Counted from the stretch's first letter, positions 16,275 to 25,388 are shown. The stretch is DNA of 47,111 nucleotides from Streptococcus parasanguinis (GCA_018365265.1 JAGZKI010000011.1:1-47111); one strand, 5' to 3'. Notes: generated by a model from the sequence alone, not told the origin. Program-made: numbers and translations.

Positions 16275-19200
16275 CTATTCTGACTGAATTCCAAGAATCT
16301 CACGAATTTCCTCAACCGATAAACTAGATCGTGTTTCCGTTCCGTCTAAAATCGTTGAGACCAAGTGTCTTTTGGAAGCTTGTAGTTCTTGGATTTTTTC
16401 TTCGATCGTACCACGAGTAATCATGCGGTAAACTTCAACATTTTGTTCCTGTCCCATTCGATGGGCACGTCCAATAGCCTGGTCTTCCACTGCAGGATTC
16501 CACCACAAATCGACTAAGATGACCGTATCGGCACCAGTGAGGTTCAATCCAACCCCTCCAGCCTTCAGAGAAATGAGAAAAGCATGGCGCTCACCTGCAT
16601 TAAAAGCATTGGTCATTTCTTGACGATCTTTAGCGGGAGTGGATCCCGTGATTTTAAAGGAGGTCATGCCAAGCTGGTCAATCTCCTGCTCTAGGATATC
16701 CAGCATGCCTCTAAATTGAGAGAAGATCAAAACCCGGTGTTCGCCATCCTTGATTTGACCCAAAAGATCTCGAAGGCTCTCCAATTTCCCACTATCTCCC
16801 TGATAGTCTTCCATAAAGAGGGCGGGGGTATCACAGATTTGGCGAAGGCGCATGAGACCCGAGAGAATTTCCACCTTACTCCGATTTAGTTCTTCCTCGC
16901 TAGAGCTTCGAACCCGATCTTGAATTTGTTTTAATTGAGCCAAATAGATCGTTTTTTGGCTTTCATCCAACTCATTGTGGTAGGTTGTTTCAATCAAGTC
17001 CGGTAATTCTTGGAGCACTTCATCTTTTTTCCGTCTCATGACAAAAGGTTTGACAAATCGTGCAATGGTCTCAGGACTCAATTTTTGAAATTCTCTTTTA
17101 GCTGGGAAGAGCCCTGGAAGGACAATTTGGAAAATGGACCAGAGTTCACCCACATGATTTTCAATCGGTGTCCCAGATAGGGCAAACACATGCGGAACCT
17201 CAAAGCCACGTAAGTGTTGGGCAATCTTGGTTTGGGCATTTTTCATGACCTGGGCTTCATCTAGAATCAAGTACTCATACTGATTCTTCTGGTATTCCTC
17301 CACATCTTGACGAAAAGACGCGTAACTAGTGATAACTACCTGTGGATTGGTTGCGATGAGTTCATCTCGGTGCTGCTTGAGACCATAGACGACTGCCACT
17401 TCCATCTGAGGAGCGAATTTTGAAAATTCTTGTTTCCAATTGTAGATGAGACTAGATGGAGCTAGAATCAAGATTTTAGTTTCTTTTTTTGCGACACTGG
17501 TCAAGAAGGAAATAGTCTGCAGGGTTTTCCCAAGCCCCATATCATCCGCTAAAATACCACCAAAACCATAATGATTTAACATGGAGAACCATTTAACCCC
17601 TGTTTCTTGGTAATCCCTTAGGGTCGCTTGGATTGTCATCTGAGGGAGTTGGAAGTCTTCTGGATGAGTCAAATCATGAGCTAAATTTCGAAAGTCTTCT
17701 GAAAAATGAACATTGTCTTGATCTGCCAACAAATCAGATAGCTGATAAGCGGCAATCCGGCGGGCTTGTAGTTTCCCACCCTTGCTCATTTTCGCCCGCA
17801 GATCTGCTAAGGCTCGACTGATCTTCTTGGTTTCTTCATCAAAGACAAGAACTTTCCCTGTATGGCTGACAAAATAGTCTTTTTGCCCTACTAGAGCTTT
17901 GAGGACCTGGTCCACTTCGGCTGGATCCACACTTTCAAAGTCAAAACCGATCTCCAGTAGACTGCCATTGGTTTTAACATCAATTTTTGGACGCTCCACT
18001 TGATAAAGATCTAAAAGGCTATCAGAGAGGGTAACCTCTCCTAAGGCTTCAAAAGTCGGGATCTGTTGGTGAAAGAATGGATAGATTTGCTCACTTGATA
18101 AAGGACTTCTTTGGGAAGAAAAATCATCCGTAAAACCTGCTGCTAGCATGGTTGAAAAGACTTCTTGCTCCTTATCGAAATCACTAGAATAAGGAAGATT
18201 GAGAAGTTCCTCACGCGTGGTCACCACACGATCCTGGTATTGAAAGACAACATCCAGTAATACAGTCTGATCCTGTGCTAGATCAAAATGAAATTCCGGA
18301 GTGAAATCGTGGATTAAAAAGCTGGTCGGGGCTGTTATTTGTCCCAGTTTTTTGAACTCTTTTAAACTATAGGAAAGCTTTGTTTGGTCCGTTGGATCAA
18401 AATGCAGTCGTTTTTTGCGATCCTGATCCATTGGAAGATCTTGGATGGCCTTCCATAGGGTTCGCTGTTGGGGCGTCAGGTGATAGAAGACACCATTTCG
18501 AAACAGGTAAACAGCAGACTCGACAACCTTCACTTGTGGCTCCGTAATGATCAATTCGTAAAAATCACCATGGTCTTCCACCTGAAAATGAAAGAGATCT
18601 TCCTCCCCATGGACATCCTGAAAATAGACTTCAGAAAAATCATACAAGCTATATTGCAAGAGGAAGGAATCCAAATTCATTAGTAATTCTACAGCTTCTT
18701 CAAAGAGAGTCGGTGGAAAATAAAGATGGCGCCCAGCATTGGGAAAGAAATCTTGCTCTTTTGATCCACTATCTGTGACCAAGCCTTGTAGGAAATTGAT
18801 CACATCCTGACTAGGTCCATCAAATTCTAAGTAAGAAATAGGTTCATAGTAACTTTTGCCAATTGCAAAGTGGCCTTCTTTCTGAAGGGTCTGCAAAAAA
18901 GCTAGCACATCTCTGATCACATAAGAACGCTCGTCTGGCAAGCGACGAATGCGAAGGGTCCACAAGAATTGACCAGAGTATTCATCCTCCTGCCCAACTG
19001 CCGATAAGACATAGCGTGTTTCTTTTTTTTCGATTTTTGGAAGGACCTGGTCTAAAAACAAACTTCCAAAAGAAACCTTCTCCTGCGTTTCTTCAGTCGC
19101 CGTGGCGTCTTCTTCAAGACTTGCAAGAGCTGCTTTCCCACTGTCATCATTCTTCAAGAAAGCTTCTACAGCTGCCAGATGCGTACAGAATTTTTTCTTT

Positions 19201-19373
19201 TGAAAGAAAGCACAGCTACAAAAAACAGCATCGTCGTCTAAACTGTACCGCAAGCTTTCTTCTTCCACCCGAAAATACAGGTATTTTTCTTTTACTTCCT
19301 GAAGGGAAACTTTCCCAGCTTCATAGAGAAGGCTCCCTTGTGAACGAACCTTCCCAGGAATTAATTTTGCCAT
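16275..19373 (-). CDS. SNF2-family helicase/ATPase with SWIM zinc finger
   Basis: A 1032-residue SWI2/SNF2 ATPase (often called Snf in streptococci). An N-terminal SWIM zinc finger is visible as CSCAFFQKKKFCTHLAAVEAFL (about 54-75), followed by a long SNF2-associated bacterial region. The helicase core starts near residue 590: DDMGLGKTLQTISF (motif I), LDEAQ (motif II), ALSGTPIENH (III), then the C-terminal half with LISLKAGGVGLNLTGADTVI and QAIGRAHRMGQ (V, VI). The ATG at 19373 has AAGGTGG five bases upstream and is preferred to a GTG at 19382 overlapping that site. The role in streptococci is unknown. Confidence 0.93.
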   Translation of the reverse strand: MAKLIPGKVRSQGSLLYEAGKVSLQEVKEKYLYFRVEEESLRYSLDDDAVFCSCAFFQKKKFCTHLAAVEAFLKNDDSGKAALASLEEDATATEETQEKVSFGSLFLDQVLPKIEKKETRYVLSAVGQEDEYSGQFLWTLRIRRLPDERSYVIRDVLAFLQTLQKEGHFAIGKSYYEPISYLEFDGPSQDVINFLQGLVTDSGSKEQDFFPNAGRHLYFPPTLFEEAVELLMNLDSFLLQYSLYDFSEVYFQDVHGEEDLFHFQVEDHGDFYELIITEPQVKVVESAVYLFRNGVFYHLTPQQRTLWKAIQDLPMDQDRKKRLHFDPTDQTKLSYSLKEFKKLGQITAPTSFLIHDFTPEFHFDLAQDQTVLLDVVFQYQDRVVTTREELLNLPYSSDFDKEQEVFSTMLAAGFTDDFSSQRSPLSSEQIYPFFHQQIPTFEALGEVTLSDSLLDLYQVERPKIDVKTNGSLLEIGFDFESVDPAEVDQVLKALVGQKDYFVSHTGKVLVFDEETKKISRALADLRAKMSKGGKLQARRIAAYQLSDLLADQDNVHFSEDFRNLAHDLTHPEDFQLPQMTIQATLRDYQETGVKWFSMLNHYGFGGILADDMGLGKTLQTISFLTSVAKKETKILILAPSSLIYNWKQEFSKFAPQMEVAVVYGLKQHRDELIATNPQVVITSYASFRQDVEEYQKNQYEYLILDEAQVMKNAQTKIAQHLRGFEVPHVFALSGTPIENHVGELWSIFQIVLPGLFPAKREFQKLSPETIARFVKPFVMRRKKDEVLQELPDLIETTYHNELDESQKTIYLAQLKQIQDRVRSSSEEELNRSKVEILSGLMRLRQICDTPALFMEDYQGDSGKLESLRDLLGQIKDGEHRVLIFSQFRGMLDILEQEIDQLGMTSFKITGSTPAKDRQEMTNAFNAGERHAFLISLKAGGVGLNLTGADTVILVDLWWNPAVEDQAIGRAHRMGQEQNVEVYRMITRGTIEEKIQELQASKRHLVSTILDGTETRSSLSVEEIREILGIQSE

Positions 19374-19399
19374 GTTTACCACCTTAGATTAATCCCTTT

Positions 19400-19408
19400 A
19401 TTATACCA
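19400..19408 (-). promoter_or_regulatory. Extended -10 promoter of the SNF2 gene
   Basis: Minus strand TGGTATAAT (TATAAT at 19405-19400), about 27 bases above the start codon; only a weak -35-like TTTAAC is present 17 bases further up. It shows that the SNF2 gene has its own promoter below the small-RNA terminator. Confidence 0.7.
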
Positions 19409-19514
19409 TATTTCAAAGTATAGTTAAAATTTATTCGATCAGACTTATTAAAATAGACGTTTTCGGGTTATCTACTATTCCATTATCCCCACTTAAACAG
19501 TCTTTAAAGTTCAT

Positions 19515-19537
19515 AAAAAATGCCCCTCAAGGGGGCA
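19515..19537 (-). terminator. Terminator of the small RNA
   Basis: TGCCCC at 19521-19526 pairs with GGGGCA at 19532-19537 (five-base loop); six T follow on the minus strand (19520-19515). Confidence 0.88.
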
Positions 19538-19648
19538 ATCCATTCACGAGTTCAGCAGGTAAGATCTAGCAAGCCTCACACGGTGCTTTTTTCTCTTCAA
19601 AAGCGGTAGACCACCGCGCACCAATGGGTGCTCGACCGCCTACCACTT
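19515..19648 (-). ncRNA. Unassigned small non-coding RNA upstream of the SNF2 gene
   Basis: A stand-alone transcription unit of about 134 nt. An extended -10 (TGTTATAAT, TATAAT at 19660-19655) sets the 5' end near 19648. A terminator (TGCCCC/GGGGCA then six T) sets the 3' end near 19515. The 5' part folds well: GUGGUAG pairs with CUACCGC around an inner GCACC-CAUU-GGUGC hairpin. An A/G-rich linker and a GC-balanced 3' region follow. No open reading frame of note is present. It does not show SRP RNA, tmRNA, RNase P, tracrRNA, T-box or known riboswitch signatures. Because the SNF2 gene has its own promoter, this is more likely a trans-acting or house-keeping RNA than a cis leader. Confidence 0.7.
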
Positions 19649-19654
19649 AATTAG

Positions 19655-19663
19655 ATTATAACA
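19655..19663 (-). promoter_or_regulatory. Extended -10 promoter of the small RNA
   Basis: Minus strand TGTTATAAT with TATAAT at 19660-19655. No clear -35 hexamer; the extended -10 may compensate. Confidence 0.65.
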
Positions 19664-19706
19664 TAACTTAACTGCTTTTTTATACTCTACGTCTATAGAT
19701 TTTCCA

Positions 19707-20051
19707 TTAGTCATTCACTTGATCTTGAGAATTGCTTTTTATTAAGGCGTTTCCAATCATCATGTACAATATTCCCAAGCACAAAAATTTGGCAAAAGAC
19801 CAGAATATCCCAAAAACAGCTAACCCTTTCACCAATAGAGAGTAATAACTTTCTTTGACAATCTCTCCATAAAATGTCATCGATGATGTCATGATCACCC
19901 ATTCCCAAATGATTAGAATGAGTGAGGCACCATAAAGGATAGCCATCCCCCAAAAAATCAAAGAATTCTTTAAAAATTTTCTCACGACACGTACAAGTGC
20001 CCATAAGCATAACAAAGAAACAAACAAAAGTAATTCTGTACTTGACATCAT
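19707..20051 (-). CDS. Hypothetical small integral membrane protein
   Basis: I do not recognise the family. The 114-residue protein has about three or four hydrophobic segments: ELLLFVSLLCLWALVRVV, LIFWGMAILYGASLILIIWEWVIM and a C-terminal LVKGLAVFGIFWSFAKFLCLGILYMMIG. It ends in a short polar tail. GGAG lies seven bases before the second ATG (20048); the first is at 20051. It lies alone between the terminator at 20125-20171 and the small RNA. No paralogue is visible in the window. Confidence 0.65.
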   Translation of the reverse strand: MMSSTELLLFVSLLCLWALVRVVRKFLKNSLIFWGMAILYGASLILIIWEWVIMTSSMTFYGEIVKESYYSLLVKGLAVFGIFWSFAKFLCLGILYMMIGNALIKSNSQDQVND

Positions 20052-20124
20052 TTCACTCCTTTTTCAACCCATTTAAAGACATTAGACTTTTTCTTCTACT
20101 TAGTTAGTCTTTCAGATGTTCATA

Positions 20125-20171
20125 TAAAAAAGGACCCTTCTTGTCTCTTGCAGTTGACAAAGAGTCCTTTT
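20125..20171 (-). terminator. Terminator after the der-lipoprotein unit
   Basis: A long stem on the minus strand: AAGGAC-CTTTGTC on the 5' arm pairs with GACAA-AAG-GTCCTT on the 3' arm with small mismatches, about ten-base loop, followed by six T (20130-20125). Flanking A/T runs may allow it to act in both directions. Confidence 0.85.
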
Positions 20172-20198
20172 TACTTATTTTTCAATCATGCTCGAACT

Positions 20199-20646
20199 TT
20201 ATCGAACCTTGACTATCCCATTTTCTTCTATCGTTTTTTTCGTTTTATTATAGTCAGTTAAGTCCTTTAATTTTTTATTGGACATAAAAACTTTGTTCCA
20301 AGTTTTTATGTCCAATTTTGAAAAATCTGTCACTATATGGATCTGCAAATGGCCTGATTTAGATTTTTCAACAGAATAGTCCATTCCCTTGATATGACCA
20401 TAATTTTCAAGCAAACTATCCTTGGCTGAGTTAAATGCTAATGAATCAGAAGCATCAATATCGGGCAGTTCTTTCCAGAGCTCCGTCTTAAGAATCTCAT
20501 TGTTTTTTACAGTTAGAATAGTCGTCTCATCACCATTTCCATAAGACCCCTGATATTTTTCTTGACGCGTCGACTGACAAGCTGTTAAGAAAATGATGAT
20601 TAGGCTAGTAACAAAAAAAATTATAAAAAACAGTTATTTTCCGCAT
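20199..20646 (-). pseudogene. Frameshifted small lipoprotein (out of frame within a poly-T signal-peptide region)
   Basis: Read from the ATG at 20646 (MRKITVF...), the frame closes after 13 codons. One base less in either the T6 run (20630-20625) or the T8 run (20620-20613) restores a complete 148-residue lipoprotein: a basic start, hydrophobic core FFVTSLIIIFLTAC with lipobox LTAC, then mature QSTRQEKYQGSYGNGDETTILTV through to the stop at 20199. The C-terminal part (DYSVEKSKSGHLQIHIVTDFSKLD) resembles YehR/DUF1307-type lipoproteins, with low certainty. The ATG lies five bases after the der stop with AGGGA upstream. Whether it is a true pseudogene, a phase-variable locus or a sequencing error cannot be settled here. 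Confidence 0.75.
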
Positions 20647-20651
20647 ATTCC

Positions 20652-21962
20652 CTACTTCCGTTTTCGCGCGATCAAATGGATCGGAGTGCCTTCAAAGACA
20701 AAGGCTTTTCGAATCTGGTTTTCCAAGAAACGAAGATAAGAGAAGTGCATCAGCTCTTCTTCATTGACAAAAACCACAAAGGTTGGTGGTTTAGTTGCCA
20801 CTTGTGTCGCATAGAAGATCTTGAGGCGTTTTCCTTTATCTGTCGGCGTTGGATTGATAGCAATCGCATCCATAATCACATCGTTCAAGACAGCTGAAGG
20901 AATCCGCGTATTTTGACTCTCGCTAATCTGCTTGATCATCTCTGGCAACTTGTGCAAACGTTGTTTGGTCAGGGCAGAGACAAAGACAATTGGTGCATAA
21001 GAAAGGTATTGGAATTGATCGCGAATGTCATCTTCCCACTGCTTCATGGTATGGTTGTCTTTTTCAATGGTATCCCATTTGTTGACAACAATGATCATAC
21101 CTTTACCAGCTTCATGAGCAAAGCCAGCGATCCGCTTATCATACTCCCGAATTCCTTCTTCGGCATTAATGACCATCAAAACCACATCTGAACGGTCGAT
21201 GGCACGCATGGCACGCATAACAGAATATTTCTCAGTGTTTTCATAGATTTTACCAGACTTGCGCATACCAGCTGTATCGATCATGGTAAATTCTTGGCCA
21301 TCTGCATCGGTAAAATGGGTATCGATGGCATCCCGTGTGGTTCCAGCAACAGGGCTTGCGATGACCCGGTCTTCTCCTAGGATCGCATTGATCAAGCTTG
21401 ATTTCCCAACATTTGGGCGACCAATCAAGCTAAATTTGATGATATCTGGATTTTCTTCTTCTGTTTCATTCGGAAGATTTTCAATAATGGCATCAAGCAC
21501 ATCCCCAGTTCCGATCCCGTGGACAGAGGATACCGGTAGTGGCTCACCCAGTCCTAAGGCATAAAAGTCATAGATATCATTGCGCATCTCTGGGTTATCC
21601 ACCTTGTTGACTGCAAGAATGACCGGTTTATGGGTCTTATACAAGATACGAGTGACATATTCATCCGCATCCGTGATCCCTTCTTTTCCAGAAACAACAA
21701 AGACGATCACATCTGCTTCGTCCATGGCAATTTCTGCCTGATGTTTGATTTGCTCCATAAATGGGGCATCTACGTCATCAATCCCCCCTGTATCAATGAT
21801 ACTAAATTTTCGATTCAACCACTCAGCTGTTGCATAAATGCGGTCACGAGTGACTCCTTCTACATCCTCAACGATGGAAATCCGCTCACCGGCAATCCGG
21901 TTAAAGAGTGTAGATTTTCCGACATTGGGACGGCCTACAATCGCAATAGTTGGTAGGGCCAT
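20652..21962 (-). CDS. der: Ribosome-assembly GTPase Der (EngA)
   Basis: A 436-residue tandem-GTPase needed for late 50S maturation. The two G domains are obvious: GRPNVGKSTLFNRI near residue 9 with DTGG and NKVD, and GRPNVGKSSLINAIL near 182 with DTAG and NKWD. A C-terminal KH-like domain follows (ALNDVIMDAIAINPTPTDKGKRLKIFYATQVATKPPTFVVFVN). In pneumococcus it likewise follows the dnaB-dnaI block. Confidence 0.97.
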   Translation of the reverse strand: MALPTIAIVGRPNVGKSTLFNRIAGERISIVEDVEGVTRDRIYATAEWLNRKFSIIDTGGIDDVDAPFMEQIKHQAEIAMDEADVIVFVVSGKEGITDADEYVTRILYKTHKPVILAVNKVDNPEMRNDIYDFYALGLGEPLPVSSVHGIGTGDVLDAIIENLPNETEEENPDIIKFSLIGRPNVGKSSLINAILGEDRVIASPVAGTTRDAIDTHFTDADGQEFTMIDTAGMRKSGKIYENTEKYSVMRAMRAIDRSDVVLMVINAEEGIREYDKRIAGFAHEAGKGMIIVVNKWDTIEKDNHTMKQWEDDIRDQFQYLSYAPIVFVSALTKQRLHKLPEMIKQISESQNTRIPSAVLNDVIMDAIAINPTPTDKGKRLKIFYATQVATKPPTFVVFVNEEELMHFSYLRFLENQIRKAFVFEGTPIHLIARKRK

Positions 21963-22019
21963 GATTTCCTCTTTTCTAATGAAAGGCGAGATTTCAGTTC
22001 AAGAACGCCTCTCTTCATT

Positions 22020-22733
22020 TCATAATAGTTTGTGTTTTTCTAGTAGTTTTTTGGTCTCTTCTTGTTCAGGTTGACCAAATTGAGCTGCAAGGCGCTCGCT
22101 CCAGCTGTCCGTTACACGCGCTCCAGCATAATCTGCCTGAACCTTGTCATAGGCAGTCACAACTGATAGGTCTTGTTCTTGGTATTCTTCTTCAAAAGCA
22201 ACCTGCTCCAATGGTAAGCGTGGTTTCACTGCATGTTGCTGGTTGGGCACTCCGAGAGCAATCCCAAAAACAGGGTAGGTATAGTCTGGCAGACGGAAGA
22301 GTGCTGCGACTTCTTCTGAACAGTAGCGCAACATGCCGATAATCACTCCACCATAGCCGAGACTTTCAGCTGCCAATAGCGTATTTTGAGCTGCTAGAGC
22401 CGCATCCACTGAGGTGATCAGTAAGTTGTCCACCCCTTCAGGATGGAAGTCCTGCTCATGGAGTTTGACAGCTTTTTCAGCGCGGTTTAAATCCCCAACA
22501 AAGAGAAGAAAGACGTCTGATTGGCGAATCGCTTCTTGAGGAAGCAAGTCGTAAAGAGCTTCTTTCTTTTCCTTGCTTTTGACCACAATCACAGAATAAG
22601 ACTGAAAGTTTTTCCAACTTGATGCCATCTGCCCAGCTGATAAGATTTCCTTGAGGTCAGCTTCTTTGATGGCTTCTTCCTTAAAACGGCGAACAGAAAA
22701 ATGAGATTTCATTAAACGGATGGTTTCATTCAT
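22020..22733 (-). CDS. NADPH-dependent nitroreductase family oxidoreductase (NfsA/FRP type)
   Basis: A 237-residue flavoprotein of the nitroreductase superfamily. The FMN-binding N-terminal SHFSVRRFKEEAIKEADLKEILSAGQMASSWKNFQSYSVIVV and the LAAESLGYGGVIIGML segment are family signatures. The C-terminal extension fits the NfsA/FRP group. Such enzymes reduce quinones, nitro compounds or flavins; the natural substrate is unknown. Its ATG overlaps the dnaI stop by four bases, so it is co-translated with replication genes although no functional link is apparent. Confidence 0.88.
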   Translation of the reverse strand: MNETIRLMKSHFSVRRFKEEAIKEADLKEILSAGQMASSWKNFQSYSVIVVKSKEKKEALYDLLPQEAIRQSDVFLLFVGDLNRAEKAVKLHEQDFHPEGVDNLLITSVDAALAAQNTLLAAESLGYGGVIIGMLRYCSEEVAALFRLPDYTYPVFGIALGVPNQQHAVKPRLPLEQVAFEEEYQEQDLSVVTAYDKVQADYAGARVTDSWSERLAAQFGQPEQEETKKLLEKHKLL

Positions 22734-23629
22734 CGGCGATTCACTCCTTCCAAATGGATTTCCTTGGCTAAAAATTTCACGCGCTCCATAACACGTTTGG
22801 CCTGCCAGCTTTCATCTCCATTGCGCGAAACCGCAAAATGACGCTCCAACTCTTCAAAATTAAAGTTAGAAGTAAAGAAGGTTGGGAGATTTTCCTGCAT
22901 CCGGTGTTGCAGAATCACCTGTAAAATTTCATCTCGCACCCAGGCTGACATCTGTTCCGCACCGATATCATCAAGAATTAAAATTTCGGCTTTTTTCACC
23001 TGATCGACGGTTTCTTTGACCAAGCCCGAACTGATGGCATTTTTGACATCGATAGCAAAACTTGGGAAATGAAGTAGGGTAGTTGAGGCCTGGCGCTTTT
23101 CGGATAAATCATGAGCCAAAGCTGCCATCATGTAGCTCTTTCCTACTCCGAAATCACCATAGAGGTAAATTCCCTTTTGATACTCGGGATAGTTGGCTAC
23201 AAAATTAGCTAATTCCTCAAAGGCCACAAATCGTCCCTTATCATCGAGCTCTACCTTGGCTAGACTCGCTTCTTTCAAAGTTGAAGGGAGATTGATCAAG
23301 TTGAGACGTTGGTTGATCGCAGCACGTTTTTGGGCTTCGATTAACTCTGGTGTCTCCTCATAAGCGACATCCGCATATCCTTCATTCATGGTGAGGATGG
23401 GCTTATAACCTTTGGCAATATAATCCGGATCTCCCAATAAGAAACGGTTGCGCTCACTAATGTATTGATTAAATTTTGAAATACTACGACGAATTTCTTG
23501 CTCAGACAAAGACTGGTCTTTGATAAAGGCAGCGACTTCTTGGTCTGCCAAGATCTGTGCGACCAAATCCTCATAGTTAAATTGACGCGCACGATTCATG
23601 TGAGACATGGTTTGACCTACACTTTCCAT
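22730..23629 (-). CDS. dnaI: Primosomal protein DnaI (helicase loader)
   Basis: A AAA+ ATPase that loads the replicative helicase DnaC/DnaB. The N-terminal helicase-binding domain (ISKFNQYISERNRFLLGDPDYIAKGYKPIL) is followed by the ATPase core with Walker A YLYGDFGVGKSYMMAALAHDL, Walker B EILILDDIGAEQ and the TSNFNFEELERHF sensor region. The length (299 residues) and MESVGQ start match other streptococci. It directly follows dnaB with no gap. Confidence 0.96.
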   Translation of the reverse strand: MESVGQTMSHMNRARQFNYEDLVAQILADQEVAAFIKDQSLSEQEIRRSISKFNQYISERNRFLLGDPDYIAKGYKPILTMNEGYADVAYEETPELIEAQKRAAINQRLNLINLPSTLKEASLAKVELDDKGRFVAFEELANFVANYPEYQKGIYLYGDFGVGKSYMMAALAHDLSEKRQASTTLLHFPSFAIDVKNAISSGLVKETVDQVKKAEILILDDIGAEQMSAWVRDEILQVILQHRMQENLPTFFTSNFNFEELERHFAVSRNGDESWQAKRVMERVKFLAKEIHLEGVNRR

Positions 23630-24808
23630 CTACTCACCTCCTTGATTCAGTTTTTCTAACAGGCGTTGTTTCTCTTTAGCGAGATCCACCTTTTCTTCTT
23701 GACTGGTTTGATTTTGATAATGTGGTTGACTCCACTTGGGAACATTGTTTTGCTTGCCCTTGGCTGATGTAGGACTCGTCCCCTTGTTTCCTTGAACCTT
23801 AGCCTGTTTCTGGCGTTCTCGAACTTTTAAAATCGCCAGTTCCGCACTGTTGACTCCTTGATAAGAAAAATCATTTCCTACCTTCAAAGCATATTTTTCA
23901 TTCAGATTAGCAGACTGGGTCTTGTTAAAGGTCAACAATAAGATAATATTGATCACCTCATCTAGTAATCCTAGATCAGCTAACTTAGATAGAGTCTTGC
24001 GTTCGCTCTGCGTAATGGTCGCATTGCGCGCCTTTTTAATCTCCGCTAAAAATTGTAAGCTGGATTTTGCCTTAGCTTCTCTCAGAATAGTTTCTTCCTG
24101 ACGGCTATAAGACACGCGGGGTTGCTCTTGGCTAGCCTGAGCCAATTTTTGCTTCATTCTCTTCGGAGAAATGGTCCGTTCTACAGCTGTTTCTTTTGCT
24201 AGGAGATAGGTTTCATACCAGGTCCATTGCTGCTCTTCTGCGATGGCAAAGAGGGCCAGAGTCGCTTCTCCTTCATCCGCAAAACGAAGTCCATCACGCC
24301 CCATCATCCGTTTAAACATTTCCATATCAAACTGCTGTTTTTTACTGGCAACAACAGTCACCTCACCAGCATCTAGTCCAAATACTTGAGAGAAGGACAC
24401 TTGCCGTCTAGTTCCTAAGGAGCGTGCTGGAAGCAGATCCTCCACTGCCTTTTCCCCAATCTTTTTTTCCAGTAAGCGTTTAAAAACAGCATTTGAAAAA
24501 AATTGTTCTGCCTCAAGAGGGGCATGTAATTGAATGGTGATCCCAACTTCTTCCTCATAGAGATCGATCAAACCCATGGCAATTAAACGATCAAAGGCAA
24601 GTAGCAACTGTGGAAATCCTATATTCAAATGATTGAGGATTTGCGCCAGTAAATATTGTTTTTCACCCTGATCATAAGAGGCGAGTAGATACCGATAAAC
24701 CGCTACCGTTTCCGTCTCCAAAATAGGCAGGTAATACTGCTCCAATGCAGCCCCTGCCGGTGGAAGAAGATTATTTTTTAAAAATACGAATGGCGTATTG
24801 GGCTTCAT
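23630..24808 (-). CDS. dnaB: Replication initiation/membrane attachment protein DnaB (Firmicute type)
   Basis: A 392-residue DnaB/DnaD-family primosome protein, which assists loading of the replicative helicase with DnaD and DnaI. It has an N-terminal winged-helix-like domain (PPAGAALEQYYLPILETETVAVYRYLLASY). A DnaB_2 domain lies towards the C-terminus (LSKLADLGLLDEVINIILLLTFNKTQSANLNEKYALKVGNDF). The tail is basic. It starts directly after the nrdR stop, giving the conserved nrdR-dnaB-dnaI operon. Confidence 0.95.
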   Translation of the reverse strand: MKPNTPFVFLKNNLLPPAGAALEQYYLPILETETVAVYRYLLASYDQGEKQYLLAQILNHLNIGFPQLLLAFDRLIAMGLIDLYEEEVGITIQLHAPLEAEQFFSNAVFKRLLEKKIGEKAVEDLLPARSLGTRRQVSFSQVFGLDAGEVTVVASKKQQFDMEMFKRMMGRDGLRFADEGEATLALFAIAEEQQWTWYETYLLAKETAVERTISPKRMKQKLAQASQEQPRVSYSRQEETILREAKAKSSLQFLAEIKKARNATITQSERKTLSKLADLGLLDEVINIILLLTFNKTQSANLNEKYALKVGNDFSYQGVNSAELAILKVRERQKQAKVQGNKGTSPTSAKGKQNNVPKWSQPHYQNQTSQEEKVDLAKEKQRLLEKLNQGGE

Positions 24809-25282
24809 CTATTTTTCCTTTTTCTTCTTGGTTCCCTTCGTGATTTGTTTCAAGAGGGTCTCTAATTCACCGACATCCTTGAAACTCCGGTAAACACTAG
24901 CAAAACGGACATAGGTGATCTCATCCAAATCCGCTAACTCATCCATGACCAAAGAACCAATATACTCACTGTTGATTTCATTATCACTTTGGCTGCGAAC
25001 CTTTTGTTCAATCCGGTTTACAATTTCTTCGATTTCATCACTAGAAACAGGCCGTTTTTGAGCCGAGCGGATAATGCCATTAAAGATTTTATCACGAGAA
25101 AATTGCTCGCGTGTCCCATCCTTTTTGACAACTACTAGAGTCCGTTCTTCTACACGTTCGTAGGTAGTAAAGCGATAATGGCATTCTTCGCATTCCCTGC
25201 GACGACGGATGGTATTCCCATCTTCAGCTTGTCGACTATCCACCACACTAGACTTACTTCCACCACATTTTGGACAACGCAT
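24809..25282 (-). CDS. nrdR: Ribonucleotide reductase repressor NrdR
   Basis: A 157-residue ATP/dATP-sensing repressor of ribonucleotide reductase genes. The N-terminal zinc ribbon uses Cys3, Cys6, Cys31 and Cys34 (CPKC and CEEC). The ATP-cone domain follows (VVVKKDGTREQFSRDKIFNGIIRSAQKRPVS). AAGGAGG precedes the ATG. An extended -10 of the TGGTAAAAT type lies about 35 bases upstream (near 25316-25324). No paired NrdR boxes were recognised in front of it. Confidence 0.97.
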   Translation of the reverse strand: MRCPKCGGSKSSVVDSRQAEDGNTIRRRRECEECHYRFTTYERVEERTLVVVKKDGTREQFSRDKIFNGIIRSAQKRPVSSDEIEEIVNRIEQKVRSQSDNEINSEYIGSLVMDELADLDEITYVRFASVYRSFKDVGELETLLKQITKGTKKKKEK

Positions 25283-25388
25283 TTGCTACCTCCTTAAACT
25301 GTTTTAACACTTCATTTTACCATAAATTGAATCGTAAAGAAAGCAGAAGAACAGGAGAATCCCCTATGCTTGCTCCTCATTGATACAT

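Noticed and set aside
19515..19648. Small RNA as SRP RNA, tracrRNA or T-box leader
   Set aside because: It lacks the SRP GGAA-loop motif, any CRISPR repeat or Cas gene nearby, and the T-box sequence GGGUGGNACCGCG in proper context; the SNF2 gene is not an amino-acid gene.
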